Assembly: GCF_964340395.1 (NCBI RefSeq)
Contig: NC_135549.1
Span: 10,451,342-10,515,341, forward strand
Reading direction: 5' to 3'
Length of the DNA stretch: 64,000 nucleotides
Source: Glandiceps talaboti
Taxonomy: Eukaryota; Hemichordata; Enteropneusta; Spengelidae
Positions within the stretch are counted from its first letter, which is position 1, and every line of letters begins with the position of its first letter. Below the pieces are notes generated by a model that saw nothing but the letters and a program-made list of their open reading frames with translations, was not told the origin of the DNA and did no database searches. Shown one piece after another: positions 1-12,551 of the stretch. A program made the translations under genes and the position numbers.

Positions 1-1150
1 CTCATAGGACAGTGATAACATACCAGCCTGGGATTTCTCCTAACCATGCTTACCTATCTATAATAAACCCTAGTAATGCACTACCAGCCACTCCACCAAT
101 CTCATAGGACAGTGATAACATACCAGCCTGGGATTTCTCCTAACCATGCTTACCTATCTATAATAAACCCTAGTAATGCACTACCAGCCACTCCACCAAT
201 CTCATAGGACAGTGATAACATACCAGCCTGGGATTTCTCCTAACCATGCTTACCTATCTATAATAAACCCTAGTAATGCACTACCAGCCACTCCACCAAT
301 CTCATAGGACAGTGATAACATACCAGCCTGGGATTTCTCCTAACCATGCTTACCTATCTATAATAAACCCTAGTAATGCACTACCAGCCACTCCACCAAT
401 CTCATAGGACAGTGATAACATACCAGCCTGGGATTTCTCCTAACCATGCTTACCTATCTATAATAAACTCTAGTAATGCACTACCAGCCACTCCACCAAT
501 CTCATAGGACAGTGATAACATACCAGCCTGGGATTTCTCCTAACCATGCTTACCTATCTATAATAAACCCTAGTAATGCACTACCAGCCACTCCACCAAT
601 CTCATAGGACAGTGATAACATACCAGCCTGGGATTTCTCCTAACCATGCTTACCTATCTATAATAAACCCTAGTAATGCACTACCAGCCACTCCACCAAT
701 CTCATAGGACAGTGATAACATACCAGCCTGGGATTTCTCCTAACCATGCTTACCTATCTATAATAAACCCTAGTAATGCACTACCAGCCACTCCACCAAT
801 CTCATAGGACAGTGATAACATACCAGCCTGGGATTTCTCCTAACCATGCTTACCTATCTATAATAAACCCTAGTAATGCACTACCAGCCACTCCACCAAT
901 CTCATAGGACAGTGATAACATACCAGCCTCAGATTTCTCCTAACCATGCTTACCTATCTATAATAAACCCTAGTAATGCACTACCAGCCACTCCACCAAT
1001 CTCATAGGACAGTGATAACATACCAGCCTGGGATTTCTCCTAACCATGCTTACCTATCTATAATAAACCCTAGTAATGCACTACCAGCCACTCCACCAAT
1101 CTCATAGGACAGTGATAACATACCAGCCTCGGATTTCTCATAACCAAGCT
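1..1150. repeat. 100-bp satellite array (about 11.5 copies, truncated by window edge)
   Basis: A 100-bp unit beginning CTCATAGGACAGTGATAAC repeats head to tail from base 1. Copies are almost identical: I see one C/T change near 469 and a two-base change near 930. The last copy, ending near 1150, is degenerate. The array must extend left of the window. Such homogeneity points to recent amplification or ongoing unequal exchange. No coding potential was seen in the unit. Confidence 0.98.
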
Positions 1151-1518
1151 GTAAAAGATAACATTATGGCATTCAAGATTTCAAGATCTCTCACTCATGG
1201 AACTTGTGGATGAATATGGTATCCATAGAAACTATTGTGATATACTTCAATTCGTGTATTAAAGTCTAAGAAATGGTTGAAGTTGAATGAAAACAGATGA
1301 CAAATCAATATTGTGTTTTAAGTGCATACAGGGAAAACGCATCAAACAAGCTCTCTGTCTGAGGAAAATCAGAGGATGTCTGTTAATTTTGTATCAAGAT
1401 ATGTTTTATCATCAAACTTGCATTCTTGTCAAAATAATTGACATATTTTAATGTAACAGGATGCCAAGAGACCTGAATACATTACATCTAAAACTAATAT
1501 TTGTATGAAGAGAAAGCA

Positions 1519-1519
1519 T

Positions 1520-1583
<64 letters not shown>
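1519..1583. repeat. (CA)n microsatellite
   Basis: About 32 uninterrupted CA dinucleotides inside what is probably the intron or downstream part of the SLC37-like gene. Reading frames across it are artefacts of the repeat. Confidence 0.97.
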
Positions 1584-1584
<1 letters not shown>

Positions 1585-2573
1585 ATGCACGCACATGCAC
1601 GCACGCAATATAAAACATGTTGATGGTGATACATCGTAGCCTTGTGTATATAACTTACATGTTGATGGAGATACATTGGTAGCCACATATACATACAGTA
1701 ACGCACCATTTTGACACAAAATGTTGCTATGGCAAGTTCTGGTAACATTCTGTGAAGCAAAGATGGATAAGAATTCTAGAGTGATTACTACATTCGCTAA
1801 ATAAAACAAAGAATAGTGTATTTCATATTAGATTCACTTACGGTATTTTCAATAATTGTAACATGCCAATTGACGTTTCAGAGGGGTGTTTAACTGCATT
1901 AGAGTTTACTGCGTCTAAAGAAAAGAACACAAAATTCAGGGTGTAATTCAAAGTTCTTGCAGATAGATAAAACAAAGCAACTATTTAACTGAGATAGTTT
2001 TATTAGCACAACTGAACTGCTAAAATTCAGTAGTGCTATAAGCATGGTCTGTCTGTCTGTCTGTGCATGTGTGTGTGCGTGCATGCATACATGCATGTGT
2101 GAGTACACAACTTAATTCAACAAGACTTCATAGAAGACACAGTCCCCTGAAATACTTTACTTCTATGTGACTGAATGGAGACATGATTTAACAGAAATTG
2201 GTGGCAACAAATAAACATTTCAAAGTGTCTGATAATTTCAATAATCGAACCTAAACCTCAGAGTAAAGGCCAAAGGTCAATGTCTCAACAGAAAGTTTAA
2301 ATCTGACAATACAGGGTATACACTTGAATGTAGTCTCTATGTATTAACCTTTTTCTGAGTTGTGTGGTGAATCATGATTGTTCACAACAAATATGGCTGC
2401 CATTGAGTAAAGATTATATGAGCACCAAAAATAATGCATGTGTATGTTTATCTGGTTCTGCATTATCTATAGACATGATCTAAAAGACATTAGTCACACA
2501 GAATTGCTACAGAGTGTCTGCAATATGTAAGTAAGTAATAGCTTAATTTTGATGGTCAACACTTTAGGTCGAT
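1584..2573. other. No recognisable gene; probable intron
   Basis: AT-rich sequence between the CA repeat and the leftmost exon of the SLC37-like gene. I looked on the minus strand for the next transporter exon, which must begin with two bases completing a codon, and did not find a convincing one. It probably lies left of the window. Confidence 0.5.
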
Positions 2574-2650
2574 GTGTAAAGGGTACATTTCAGATTAAAG
2601 ATTTTTGTTTGCTTTGATTGAAATCTGAAATGTTTTAGTACCCTTTACAT
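2574..2650. repeat. Imperfect inverted repeat (hairpin)
   Basis: GTGTAAAGGGTACATTTCAG on the left pairs with CTGAAATG...GTACCCTTTACA on the right, around a loop of roughly 25 bases. The right arm carries a small insertion. It sits just left of the last visible SLC37-like exon. It could be a short non-autonomous element or a chance foldback. Confidence 0.6.
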
Positions 2651-2714
2651 TTGTCTATATTCACATTGTCACTCGTGCTTCCATTTTACTGGACACTTTA
2701 TGCCATGTACTCAC

Positions 2715-5700
2715 CATTACCATTGTTACTCATACTAATTTGTGCTGCTACCTCCTCTGGTGTACGTAAAAAGAAATAAATTAAAATTCCAATAACAGCC
2801 TGCAAGACAATTCAGAAGATAGAACGATTTTAATAAAAATAATAATGTTGAAGTCTATATGTTGAACTTGAAGTCTGACTGAGATTTTGAACATTGTACC
2901 ATAAATTCAAATGTCTATAAACTCACCAAGATAAACTACAAACCAAGATATTTTCACTACAAGAAAACTTTGCGATTTTACAGTCTTCAGCAAGTTCTCA
3001 AATACCAGTTTTGACTAATTACCAGACTGGAACATTGTATTCATGTACAAGATGTAGCATTTTAATCACTACTTATTTTTGTGTTTTTTGTCTTCTAGTG
3101 AAACAACCCACAATAAATTCTTAAGGAAAATTTCTGGGTTTACAGTATGTGAGTGATGCAAACACTGTATCACCAACTATAACTAGATTTTAAACTTACC
3201 ACAATAAATGAAGGTCTTGTAAACACATATCTTCAACCATAACTTGATTATAAACTTACAATATATTAGAGTCTGAGAGGGTGTTGAAAAGACATATCTC
3301 CAATCGTAAACTTACCACAATATATGAAGGTGTTGAAAACACATATCTCCAACCATAACTAGATTGTAAATATACCTGATCAGAAAAATATAGATACTAT
3401 TACGATCAATGTTCAGGCTTACATATACATTGTATACACTTCAAATGGGGATCATACAGAGCTGATAAAACCATGGTGTTATGTTTACTTGTACATATGG
3501 TACATGTGGAAGTACAGAAGATTTTGACAATATAATTTATTAAATATTATAACTATATCAGGTCATTTAACAATCCTCAAGGTCAAAGTGTTCTTCACTC
3601 AGAACAGAACAATCATCAATTTAATGTTTCAAAGCCGAGTACCTCTAAGTTTATGCACCAAAATTTAATTAGTTTACCAAAGCGTAATGAGTAACTCATT
3701 CACATTACATGGGATTTCGACACAGAACATAGGAAGTAGTAAGTTACATATATTCTATAAGTGAGAACTTACCGCTAGCACAGTGCCAAAAATTCCACCT
3801 GCAAATACACATGTTCCCCAAATACCAAATAGTGTACTTCTTTGTTCTTCTCTAAACCAAAAACCTAAACCCTTGACACAATTCGGCCATGCTTGTGACT
3901 AGAGTTTTCAAGAGAAATGAAAATATCATGTATTTTATAGAAGTGGTTTTGTAAAGATATACCTATTTCCTTTCACAGTAGTTGTTAGGTCACATACAGT
4001 TTTATAATAATGTTTATCTTTTGTTTGTTCCATAACTATATAAACACTTGTCTCCAGTCCAGTGAGGGCCATCCCTCATGGGCTCAGTGTTTATGTAATA
4101 TTTTATAACAACATACCTATGTACAATATAGTAAATGTCAAGTCACATACTCAGTTATCTTATCTCAATCTATAATAAAAGAAGATTTGAAACTTCTGTG
4201 ACTTTACAAATTTTTACAAACTGTACTATCTACAACTTTTGCACGTTTATATATTTTCAACCTACTTATTTTAAGTTGTACCATTGAACATCTTATACAT
4301 TTTAAGGATATTCATTCATTAGAGTTGCTCACATCTTTTTTCACATCAGACCCTTTTAATGAATAGATATGTCAACACTATAATCCTGTGATTGAATGCT
4401 TGTACATGAATAGACCGTAGATCGATGTGCCCAGTTTGAATTTCATAATTTGACATACCTGTGCACATCCGTTCATGAAATATAACATGGCAAACACTTG
4501 AAATGCTGACCATTGACCACATGTTACCTGTTAATTAAAAAAGAAATAAAATAACATAATATTATCCACTGAAAATCTGTTTTGGTATGGATAACTAACC
4601 ATATTACTGGTAGACTAATACAGTCCAGGAAAACATGCATGTATCTGTACTATTCTTTACGTATAGTTTTTCTTGCAACATTTACTACAGGTTCACTGGT
4701 GGCTTTGAACATTGACAGAAAACTTTGTATACCGGGTACCTATTTTGATTTAATTTACCATCAGATAACAATGATCACCATATACTTACCATCGACACTG
4801 CTGCCAGTAACAAACAACATGATAAAGTCTTCCGTGCACCATAGTAATCTCCAATAGGGCCTACCAACACCTACAAACAAACCAAATCACCATTTTTCTT
4901 TGTACACTTTTCAATAAATGATATCAGATTATTGGCATGCCGAACAATTCATGTACAAAACAATAACAAATTGCAATATGCTGGCAAATTTCTCCTCCAT
5001 GTGGGCTTCTCTCTCAGTCAATACATTGTCAAACTATGATTCTGAATCCAGTACTTCATAATTTAGGATCACCCACTTTAGCTGCAGAAGTAACAGCCTT
5101 GGTGCGAAATGCACACTAGTGTTATATTTTCATTTTGAGCCATCATTTATTTCAACAGTGGTAACTAGATCAAATTTATCTGCATTCCAAAGATATTCTA
5201 TCAGGTTCGAATCAAAATTAGGGTACAATGTATGACAATTCTAAATTTCCTTCTCTCTGTTACCATGGTTTCCAAACCTTAGCAATATAATGTATGCATG
5301 TAGATCATTATGAAATGGAAGTGTGAAATAGACTTAATACCATGACTGACCTGTAATGTTGCATATGGCAGTAGAAACGCTGTGTCTAACCAACCAAGCT
5401 GAGGTTTACTTAACGATAACTCTAACTCTAAATCAGCTTTGATCTGTAGAAGGGAATAGTACACAAAACATGTCATGGAAATATCAAAGATGTTGTGACA
5501 ATGAATGTTCATGGTTACAAATGAAAATTTCTACTCGCTGAGCGAAAAATGTTTTGAAAGCTAATCGAAAATGTTTGCTTTTGTCTCATCAGCATTGTCA
5601 GGGTGAATCTTGTGAGGCATGTAATAACAACCCATTATAGTACTCCCCTCAGTGATGATAACAGACACAATGCCAACAAGATGGGATTTGCTTCCAAAAT

Positions 5701-7092
5701 ATGTTTGACACTGAGTAGAAATCTTTGTTTGTAACAAATTGACTTCACAAAATCATGTTTTGTGACATACTTAGCTGTAGTGCTCACAATAATATACCAT
5801 AAAGATATGGAATGTCAATATAGTCCTTTGACAACAGAGCCTGTTGTTCTTATAATGAGCAATGACCCTACATAAATAGATATGCAAATGAGTTTAACTC
5901 CTATAGAAAGTTATATAAGTTTGACTCCTCCAGAAGGTTACATTGCTATATGCAAATAAGTTTAACTCCTATAGAAAGTTATGCTATATGCAAATAAGTT
6001 TAACTCCTATAGAAAGTTATGCTATATGCAAATAAGTTCAACTCCTATAGAAAGTTGTTATATGCAAATAAGTTCAACTCCTATAGAAAGTTATGCTATA
6101 TGCAAATAAGTTCAAGTCCTACAGCAAGTTGTTATATGCAAATAAGTTTAACTCCTATAGAAAGTTTTTATATGCAAATAAGTTTAACTCCTATAGAAAG
6201 TTATGCTATATGCAATTAAGTTTAACTCCTATAGAAAGTTATGCTATATGCAAATAAGTTTAACTCCTATAGAAAGTTGTGCTATATGCAAATAAGTTTA
6301 ACTCCTATAGAAAGTTATGCTATATGCAAATAAGTTAAATCCTATAGAAAGTTGTGCTATATGCAAATAAGTTTAACTCCTATAGTAAGTTATGCTATAT
6401 GCAAATAAGTTAAATCCTATAGAAAGTTGTGCTATATGCAAATGAGTTTAACTCCTATAGAAAGTTGTGCTATATGCAAATAAGTTAAATCCTATAGAAA
6501 GTTATGCTATATGCAAATAAGTTAAATCCTATAGAAAGTTATGCTATATGCAAATAAGTTAAATCCTATAGAAAGTTATGTTATATGCAAATAAGTTAAA
6601 TCCTATAGAAAGTTATGTTATATGCAAATAAGTTAAATCCTATAGAAAGTTATGTTATATGCAAATAAGTTAAATCCTATAGAAAGTTATGTTATATGCA
6701 AATAAGTTAAATCCTATAAAAAGTTATGCTATATACAAATAACTTTAACTCCTATAGAAAGTTACATTGCTATACAATAATTATTATATTTCCATATTAT
6801 TGTAAAGTTCAACTCCTCTAGAAAATACTATTATATTAGTCTAAAAGTTATCTTGTTGTATCAAAGAGAGTAATTTATGTGATTATTTTATCAAGAAACA
6901 TGTACAGAATAACAGTGCATTGTCCTGGTCTATTAAATCTGTCCAGAGACTGGTTTGTAAATGTTACATACCCAGACCAATTATAGGCTGACTTACCACA
7001 CCCAAGTTTTTCCTCAGTAAATAAGTTGATGCGTATGCTAACCAGGTTAGAGTAAAAGTTATAACCTGCCATTTTTGATGAGATGATACCAT
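2715..7092 (-). CDS. MFS organophosphate/sugar-phosphate exchanger, SLC37-like (5' part; continues off left edge)
   Basis: Seven minus-strand exons: 6997-7092, 5351-5443, 4790-4870, 4459-4527, 3773-3898, 3316-3375 and 2715-2799. All introns are GT-AG and the first six are phase 0. The joined 203 residues start MVSSHQKWQV. They carry TM1 ending in an RK pair (YLLRKNLGV), then SKPQLGWLDTAFLLPYATLQ. Next comes the MFS motif A (GPIGDYYGARK) between TM2 and TM3. Then comes the TM4-TM5 block (WPNCVKGLGFWF ... LFGIWGT), YGWRYVF before TM6, and TM6 ending FLRTPEEV. This order is that of the OPA/SLC37 family, which exchanges phosphorylated sugars for phosphate, often at the ER. Exon 3316-3375 is easily missed but is needed to supply the YGWRYVF segment. 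The C-terminal half, TM7-12, is off the window. Assignment to SLC37 rather than another OPA branch is inference. Confidence 0.78.
3190..3375 (-). repeat. Three degenerate copies of an exon end plus splice donor
   Basis: The exon at 3316-3375 and its GTAAGT donor are followed, in transcription order, by two further copies of about 60 bp at roughly 3250-3308 and 3192-3249. Each keeps the minus-strand core of an ATATGT stretch, a TTCA stretch and GTAAGTTTA. Only the first copy keeps the full coding frame. Confidence 0.8.
5875..6775. repeat. Intronic 37-38-bp minisatellite, about 22 copies, each with an ATGCAAAT octamer
   Basis: The unit is about 38 bp (core CTATAGAAAGTTATGC then TATATGCAAATAAGTT) and repeats in the first coding intron of the SLC37-like gene. 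The left half carries an AACTCC version and the right half a shorter AATCC version, showing block amplification. Nearly every unit contains ATGCAAAT. Frames through the array are artefacts. Confidence 0.95.
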
Positions 7093-7450
7093 CCTGTGAA
7101 CAAATGACATCCAAAGGTTAAAGGTCAAATTGAGGTGATGCCATCCTGTGAACAGATGACAAACAAAGGTTGAAGGTTGAATTGAGATGACAGACCATCC
7201 TGTGAACAGATGACATCCAAAGATCAAAGGTCAAATTGAGGTGATGCCATCCTGTGAACAGATTACAATCAAAAGGTTAAATGTCGAATTGAGGTGATGC
7301 CATCTCGTGAACAGAGGACAATCAAAAGGTTAGTTAAAGGCCGAATTGAGGTGAATCCATCCTGTGAATAGATGACTTGATAATCCAAGCTTACATGCAA
7401 AGGTCGAATTGAGGTGATGCCGTCTTGTGAAAAACCATTAACCAAAGGTT
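7085..7450 (-). repeat. About 52-60-bp minisatellite copying the acceptor and start codon of the SLC37-like first coding exon
   Basis: Plus-strand cores CCATCCTGTGAACA recur near 7090, 7141, 7195, 7248, 7301 (variant), 7358 (variant) and 7420 (diverged). On the minus strand each reads TGTTCACAG-GATGG, an acceptor-like CAG followed by ATG, joined by an AAAGGT...AATTGAGG block. The leftmost copy belongs to the coding exon that ends at 6997. Confidence 0.85.
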
Positions 7451-7459
7451 AAAGGCCGA

Positions 7460-9800
7460 ATTGATATACATCAGCTGAACTCTATTGTGTTTGTTTTTGC
7501 ATTGAAACCCCACCAACGGGTCTATAGTTTTTTGTATCTAGTATTAATATATCACAATACTAGTTACAAAAACCATCATGCAAACAATTATTACATTGTT
7601 TGGTAGTTTGGTAATAATATTATTACCAAGCAATGTAATAGATCTCAATTCAGCCCTATAAATATCAGTTACAATTCGTCTCATGCGTTTTTGAATCCTT
7701 TCACTATGGTTGAAGCTGTCAAATCTGGTTTATCTGCGTAATCAGCGAAAAACCGAGTGGAATGAACCGATGCCCTTCCTTTGGTTGCTCAGTGCATGAT
7801 CATCATCATGATGCACAGGCGAGAAAGCCAGAGACGAAGAGAATGATCGAAAGACGGTCAATCGTGTTGATGTCTGGGGATTTAAATCATCCTGCATAAA
7901 ACTCACCTATCTGTACACGTGCGCCGTCAGTCAGAAGTTCAGGCACATTTCTATCTTAGGAAAATCTCTTCTCGTACACTACATGTACTAGCTACCTGTG
8001 AACGAGAACTGTTCATGTTCCTCGGCTGTGTATGAACTTTGACATATCTTCGCAAACAAGTTTCTTGCGCCCTCTACGGCAGTATGCAAGGTCTATGATC
8101 AAAGTCTGTATCAAAGTGCGTAGGCTATTTTTCTTTTGTGTGAAATATTCACTTGAATGAGTGATTGCGAAACAGTGATTGTGCATAGCCTTCGGAAGAC
8201 TGGTAACTGCTAGCGAAAACTCCCCCCCAAAAAAAGTTGACCTAATTTTTCTTTCCAAAATTTGAAATGAATAACAAAATCTAAACATTTGAAGATTATA
8301 TGAGACAACAAATCTTCCAAGGGACTGGTGCCAGTCCAGATAATGGTGAAAACGTAATATAAACCAAATCCTAGAAGAGAGAGTTTTACAGGAAAGACGT
8401 TTTAATAGAGTATCCGTAAAGCTATACAGTAGTTTGAATTTCGAAGTGGTCACTGTACAGAATATGCAATGTAGTTGTGACTAGATGTATATCGCAAAGG
8501 CTCCAAATTATCTTGAAATGATGTCTTTAAACCATGGTAGCAGACTAACTCTGCTAGCTCTCATGGAGAACAGCTTTATTACTTAGGGAAATAGAGGAGA
8601 GCCTCTCTTTACCAAAGACTTAACAGATTTTACTAGAAAAGCATATATTCTCGTATTACTTATCTGTCAGACGACTAGGAATGGTTTTACTAGCTATCGT
8701 TAATTGCCTGTTTCTGCTGTTCTACTTGCTACACCTGTAATTCATGAAATGTCTTATACATACCACGTGTTTTCCCCTATTCTTTTTATTATTAAACCCA
8801 AAATGGTTCTAGATAATTTTAAACTTACAAAATGACGTTCAAACTTGGTTTTCCCGTCCAGTTTGCCACCTCAGGGTAATATTTCGAAAAGCAGTGATTA
8901 CATGTAGTTTTTCTTCGAGGTACCAGTTGACTTTTATCGGCAGAAATTATATATAGGGACAACTACTTTTTTACCTCCGGACAAAAAAATATCAACTGCG
9001 CGCATGTACATAATTGGCCACAATTATTTCCCTGTTCGCGTAAGTAGCGTAACGACCAAGGGTCACGAAAATGATTAATCGATTGCGTAGGTTTGAAGAT
9101 CTTTGAAGACCTTGATACATTACTGCAAACAGTGCATACATGTTTAATACTACAATGTATTATATATACCCAAAGAAAAATCATTAACTGCCTTTTATTT
9201 GTCACTAAAGGTCACGTTGCTATGCACCACGTATTTCTACTGAAGCAACGAAATATGGTTTCCGACGTTGCTATGCGCTACAAATTGAACTGTTCAATTG
9301 AACAATGTTGAGAGAGAGAAAATACCGACCACAAACTGTGGGAATGACATGCAAGAAGTTACTTAACTTGAAGCCCATCTATCAAACTCTGCTGACATCT
9401 TTTAATTAAAACAAATGGCTGAATAAACGACCAAAAGTGACGTTATTCTGAATGATTGTAAATGTAATCCGAGTTTTTAAAAATGTTTTCCCGTGTTCCT
9501 ATATCAACGTACCAATTAAATTTACAAAAGGGACTTGACAGAAACATATTAACATTCCTTGCTGAAGGTTCAGTGTATTGACTATATATATTTCATTGTA
9601 TTTTTCAAGCGCCAAGTCTAAAGGCCCACCCAACGAGCAAAGACTAGACCAGCACTCAAGGTTAAATAGAACAGAACAGTTTGAGCAAATCCTATATCAT
9701 CATCGTTATGGTAATAATAATGATATAGTATTTATTTGCTAAAAGTTGAAAAGAAACAAAATTTACATGTCAAAGCAAAAAGGTAACAATATAAACACAT
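7460..9800. other. Upstream region of the SLC37-like gene, no supported gene
   Basis: A 2.3-kb stretch with slightly higher GC between 7700 and 9300. It probably holds the promoter and any 5'UTR exon of the minus-strand transporter. A 146-codon open frame at 8013-8453 (minus) has no recognisable domain. A palindrome occurs at 7590-7639 (TTACATTG...CAATGTAA around GGTAATAATATTATTACC). Confidence 0.45.
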
Positions 9801-9816
9801 TGTAGATAATAATTAA

Positions 9817-10300
<484 letters not shown>

Positions 10301-11036
10301 TATGAGACTTAGAAATATCTCTCGGGGGACTTCTCTTTCTGGGCTACCATAATAGTTTTTTCAAAACTCGTTAGGTTTTGTGGCCCAGTTACTAGTACTA
10401 CACTGGTAATCCAGTCTTCGGTTTACTACATTGTATTAAAGATAGACACAAACTAAATCTATTATTTTTCAATGTGATAGATTACACAAGTGGATGATAG
10501 CGGTTCCCCTGTCGTGCACTTCTAAAGTGATCAACATAGTGTAAACATTGGAAGTCCCAAAACAGCAAGTTACAAGTTCATGGCACTAAATACTATTAAA
10601 ACTAGATTTCAGAGACGCTTCCCTACTGAGACTATAATTAAACCAACGTCCATTCAATAGCTTATCACTGTTGTATCAATAGTTTAAGTTTGTGTCTATC
10701 GACATAGCAGAGTAACAACATAGAGTGCATATGAATTGATTATATGCAATGAATATATGGCAGGGGTAAAATGATATAAGAACAAATTAATTATCTAGTA
10801 AGTACTGCATTAATTCAGACGTCAAGGCAGGTCTAGAATCCTTTTTTTTTTTAAAAATTGGTAGGGTAGTGAATTCTAGTGTTTAGTGACCAAGTAATTC
10901 AAATTGTGTTGATTTTAAGTTAATGTACAAATTATCACAGTAGCATCATGCACCGTGTTTGATAATATGATATGGTAGGATGTCGAGATAGTTGTAGAGT
11001 GCGTGTGGTCTTTATTATCAGACCTATATATGTATA

Positions 11037-11168
11037 TAATGTAATATAATATAATGTAATATAATATAATATAATATAATATAATATAATATAATATAAT
11101 ATAATATAATATAATATAATATAATATAATATAATATAATATAATATAATATAATATAATATAATATA
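11037..11168. repeat. (ATAAT)n pentanucleotide repeat
   Basis: About 26 tandem ATAAT units with a few GTAAT variants at the left end. The tyrosine/isoleucine-rich frames across it are artefacts. Confidence 0.97.
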
Positions 11169-11329
11169 AATGGATATATACCACAACATACACACATATT
11201 CATGTATATATATATTATGTATTCCGAGCGACAATATTATTAGCAAGTTTGATGTGACATGTCTACTGTCACAACGCAACAGAAGCTAGTTTCCGACTTA
11301 TTTGTTATGTACATATATATAGTACAAGC

Positions 11330-11470
11330 TCAAGTACTTCCGGGTCATTCAAAAGCCGCACTTGACTACAGCTTGCGAGCATTTTAAGACGAACTGGTGG
11401 ATTAGTTACCAATATTTCGATGAAAGAGGAAGAAATATACGCCGTGTAAGCCGAAAATTAAGATAAGTAC
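11330..11470 (+). promoter_or_regulatory. Candidate ASB promoter and noncoding first exon
   Basis: A consensus ETS site (ACTTCCGGGT, near 11335) lies in a locally GC-richer stretch about 1.2 kb upstream of the ASB start codon. It is followed by possible donors (GTGTAAGC and ATAAGTACG). No coding exon was found between here and 12552, so a 5'UTR intron is inferred, not shown. Confidence 0.35.
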
Positions 11471-12105
11471 GTTTGCAAAATTTTCTGAAATTTAAGCGTA
11501 ATATTTTGTGCACATTTATGATCGAATTAATGTAAATCGTGAAAATTGCTCGCCATTATGAATTGAGTTGATGGATATGGTAATTGTTCAACATCATTTA
11601 TTTACTGCAATGAGATCGTTATACGATATGTCGGCAAAGAAATTGCAAGGTTTTGAATTAATTTAATGAGGTGTGATTGTAGTATACATATGAACATTGT
11701 GAAGAGACTGTGTAGTAACCGTTGATTGATGATGTTGTTAAATGGTGAGGAAGACGATATAGTCGAGTCACCGTATAATTAGATGGTGGGCCACTAAAGT
11801 CAGCCGTAGCTGTAGTAGCAATTATTGTATTGCCGAATCCCTTTCCGTCTATTTATGAAACACGTGAAAGGTTTCCCCATTTCCTCATTTGTTAGATGTA
11901 TTTTTTGACGCACGTACATCTGTTATAAAGATGAGGAATTGCATGCGATTATATAATGGCATGGCCCGGGGTCAGTATTATCACTACATGCAGAATTGAA
12001 TTTAGCCACCTTCACCCTCACCCTCAACTCCCCCCCCCCCCGCATCAACACAAACCGTTAGTTTTTAGTGCTAGCTTTTAGTATACTAGTGTCTCTCTTG
12101 TACTT

Positions 12106-12218
12106 GTTCATTCATTCATTCATTCATTCATTCATTCATTCATTCATTCATTCATTCGTTCGTTCGTTCGTTCGTTCGTTCATTCGTTCGTTCGTTCGAT
12201 TGTTCATTCATTCATTCA
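12106..12218. repeat. (TTCA)n/(TTCG)n tetranucleotide repeat
   Basis: About 27 tetranucleotide units, first TTCA, then a TTCG block, then TTCA again, in the probable 5'UTR intron of the ASB gene. Confidence 0.95.
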
Positions 12219-12551
12219 GTGAGTAATGAAAATGTATTTAAATTAATTAATTAATTGTTTTGTGTTGTGTGCATTTTGTCAAATTCTATAGACAGAACTG
12301 TTTTTCCAGATGTAGGTTACAAATTTAATACTTGATACTTTATCTGTTGACAGATGCAGCAATGGTTTATTACTAGTATCCTATGTACCAATGCAATGTA
12401 GTCTGCTGTCTACTCCTGGGTACCATACTTGATTCTACTAAATCTCTGTACGGCATGCAACATGGCCACGGACCACATGTAGATATGTACGCTGTCTACA
12501 TGGTAGCTATGTTTGTAGTGACAGATCTTTGACTAGGTGTTTTCTACAAAA

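Noticed and set aside
1429-1809. Cysteine/valine-rich frames over the CA repeat
   Set aside because: They are produced by the dinucleotide repeat.
6019-6219. Repeat protein frame across the 38-bp array
   Set aside because: Unit length is not a multiple of three over most of the array and the frame breaks after a few units. It is an artefact of the minisatellite.
5875-6775. CRISPR-like array
   Set aside because: Units are contiguous without unique spacers, and the surrounding genome is clearly animal.
8013-8453. 146-codon minus-strand open frame upstream of the SLC37-like gene
   Set aside because: No recognisable domain, no supporting splice sites, and composition like translated noncoding DNA. 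It may overlap a 5'UTR.
10915-11279. Tyrosine/isoleucine repeat protein
   Set aside because: It is the translation of an ATAAT pentanucleotide repeat.
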